DNA of 14,148 nucleotides from JBNKWA01 sp050299555 (lineage in GTDB: Bacteria; Pseudomonadota; Alphaproteobacteria; Rhodobacterales; Rhodobacteraceae). Of the stretch, positions 13,421 to 14,148 are shown in pieces. The notes beneath the pieces were generated by a model. The model was given only the letters and a program-made list of their open reading frames with translations. It was not told the DNA's origin and did no database searches. A program made the position numbers and the translations under genes. Where the stretch lies: the NCBI GenBank assembly GCA_050299555.1, contig JBNKWA010000079.1, positions 1 to 14,148 of the forward strand, written 5' to 3'. Within the stretch, counting starts at the first letter, position 1, and the number at the start of each line of letters is the position of its first letter.

Positions 13421-14148
13421 TCAGAAGAACGCCTGCAGCCCGGTCTGGGCGCGCCCCAGGATGAGCGCGTGCACGTCATGGGTGCCCTCGTAGGTGTTCA
13501 CCGTCTCGAGGTTCTGCGCATGCCGCATGACGTGGTATTCGATCTGGATGCCGTTGCCGCCATGCATGTCGCGGGCCGCGCGGGCAATATCCAACGCCTT
13601 GCCGCAATTGTTGCGCTTGACCAGCGACACCATCTCGGGCGCGAAGCGGCCCTCGTCCATCAGCCGTCCGACCCTGAGCGAGGCCTGCAGGCCCAGCGCG
13701 ATCTCGGTCTGCATGTCGGCGAGCTTTTTCTGGTAGAGCTGGGTGCCGGCCAGCGGCTTGCCGAACTGGCTGCGGTCGAGCCCGTACTGGCGGGCCCGGA
13801 ACCAGCAATCCTCGGCCGCGCCCATCACCCCCCACGAGATGCCGAAGCGGGCCCGGTTGAGGCAGCCGAACGGACCGGCCAGGCCCTCGGCGTTCGGAAG
13901 CAGCGCCTCCTCGCCCACCTCGACGCCGTCCATGACCACCTCGCCGGTGATCGAGGCCCGGAGCGACAGCTTGCCGCCGATCTTCGGAGCCGACAGCCCC
14001 TTCATGCCCTTTTCGAGGACAAAGCCGCGGATCCTGCCGCCATGGGCCTCGGACTGGGCCCAGATGACAAAGACATCGGCGAAGGGGGCGTTTGAAATCC
14101 AGGTCTTGGCGCCACTCAGGACATAGCCGCCGTCGGTCTTGCGGGCCC
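13421..14148 (-). CDS. gcdH: Glutaryl-CoA dehydrogenase (partial, N-terminus beyond the window)
   Basis: The visible 241 C-terminal residues belong to an FAD acyl-CoA dehydrogenase. The match to glutaryl-CoA dehydrogenase is strong: YVLSGAKTWISNAPFADVFVIWAQS, IRGFVLEKGMKGLSAPKIGGKLSLRASITGE, and the C-terminal catalytic motif NTYEGTHDVHALILGRAQTG, whose Glu is the catalytic base in the family. GcdH oxidatively decarboxylates glutaryl-CoA to crotonyl-CoA in lysine, tryptophan and aromatic degradation. The frame is open to the window edge, so the start and about 150-160 N-terminal residues lie to the right. An internal ATG at 14005 is not the start. It precedes kynA by 39 bases on the same strand, suggesting a shared transcript. 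Confidence 0.95.
   Translation of the reverse strand, partial: ARKTDGGYVLSGAKTWISNAPFADVFVIWAQSEAHGGRIRGFVLEKGMKGLSAPKIGGKLSLRASITGEVVMDGVEVGEEALLPNAEGLAGPFGCLNRARFGISWGVMGAAEDCWFRARQYGLDRSQFGKPLAGTQLYQKKLADMQTEIALGLQASLRVGRLMDEGRFAPEMVSLVKRNNCGKALDIARAARDMHGGNGIQIEYHVMRHAQNLETVNTYEGTHDVHALILGRAQTGLQAFF

Noticed and set aside
12671..14095. 474-codon plus-strand frame opposite kynA and gcdH
   Set aside because: It crosses two well-supported genes and their intergenic gap, and its composition is typical of antisense shadow.

Overview
The window is high-GC DNA (strong G/C at third codon positions, long empty antisense frames) and looks like an alphaproteobacterium of the Rhodobacteraceae type (Paracoccus/Rhodobacter relatives). 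This rests on codon use, the TRAP-transporter operon and the style of the proteins; no 16S or other marker gene is present, so the genus is open. Every gene found is metabolic. There are no tRNA or rRNA genes, insertion sequences, CRISPR arrays or phage genes. Coding density is high, and no stretch over 300 bases lacks a gene.

Layout. Positions 1-187 hold no supported gene. A soluble cytochrome P450 (188-1369, +) runs convergently into an M20 amidohydrolase (1479-2648, -); a long imperfect hairpin whose loop is a G-quadruplex motif lies between them. The M20 gene has a recognisable promoter overlapped by a palindrome, and diverges from mazG (2747-3592, +), a housekeeping nucleotide pyrophosphohydrolase. 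mazG in turn converges on the end of a six-gene minus-strand operon, with both stop codons inside one inverted repeat.

The operon at 10465-3609 reads, in transcription order: ThDP-dependent 2-oxo-acid enzyme, DadA-like FAD oxidoreductase, TRAP substrate-binding protein (dctP), TRAP small permease (dctQ), TRAP large permease (dctM), and a predicted BASS-like membrane transporter. An Asp/Glu-racemase-family gene (10616-11362, +) diverges from it across a 150-bp region containing a promoter candidate and two inverted repeats. Together these look like one catabolic module: uptake of an acidic or amino-acid-like solute by TRAP, stereo-inversion by the racemase, oxidation of the D-form to a 2-oxo acid by the flavoenzyme, and ThDP-dependent decarboxylation or carboligation. 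The substrate cannot be read from the sequence. This is the best candidate for an undescribed pathway here.

The right end (11355-14148, -) is a tryptophan/kynurenine catabolic operon transcribed gcdH (cut by the window edge) - kynA (tryptophan 2,3-dioxygenase) - kynU (kynureninase). The kynA stop and kynU start overlap. No kynurenine formamidase is visible. kynU and the racemase gene converge and overlap by 8 bp.
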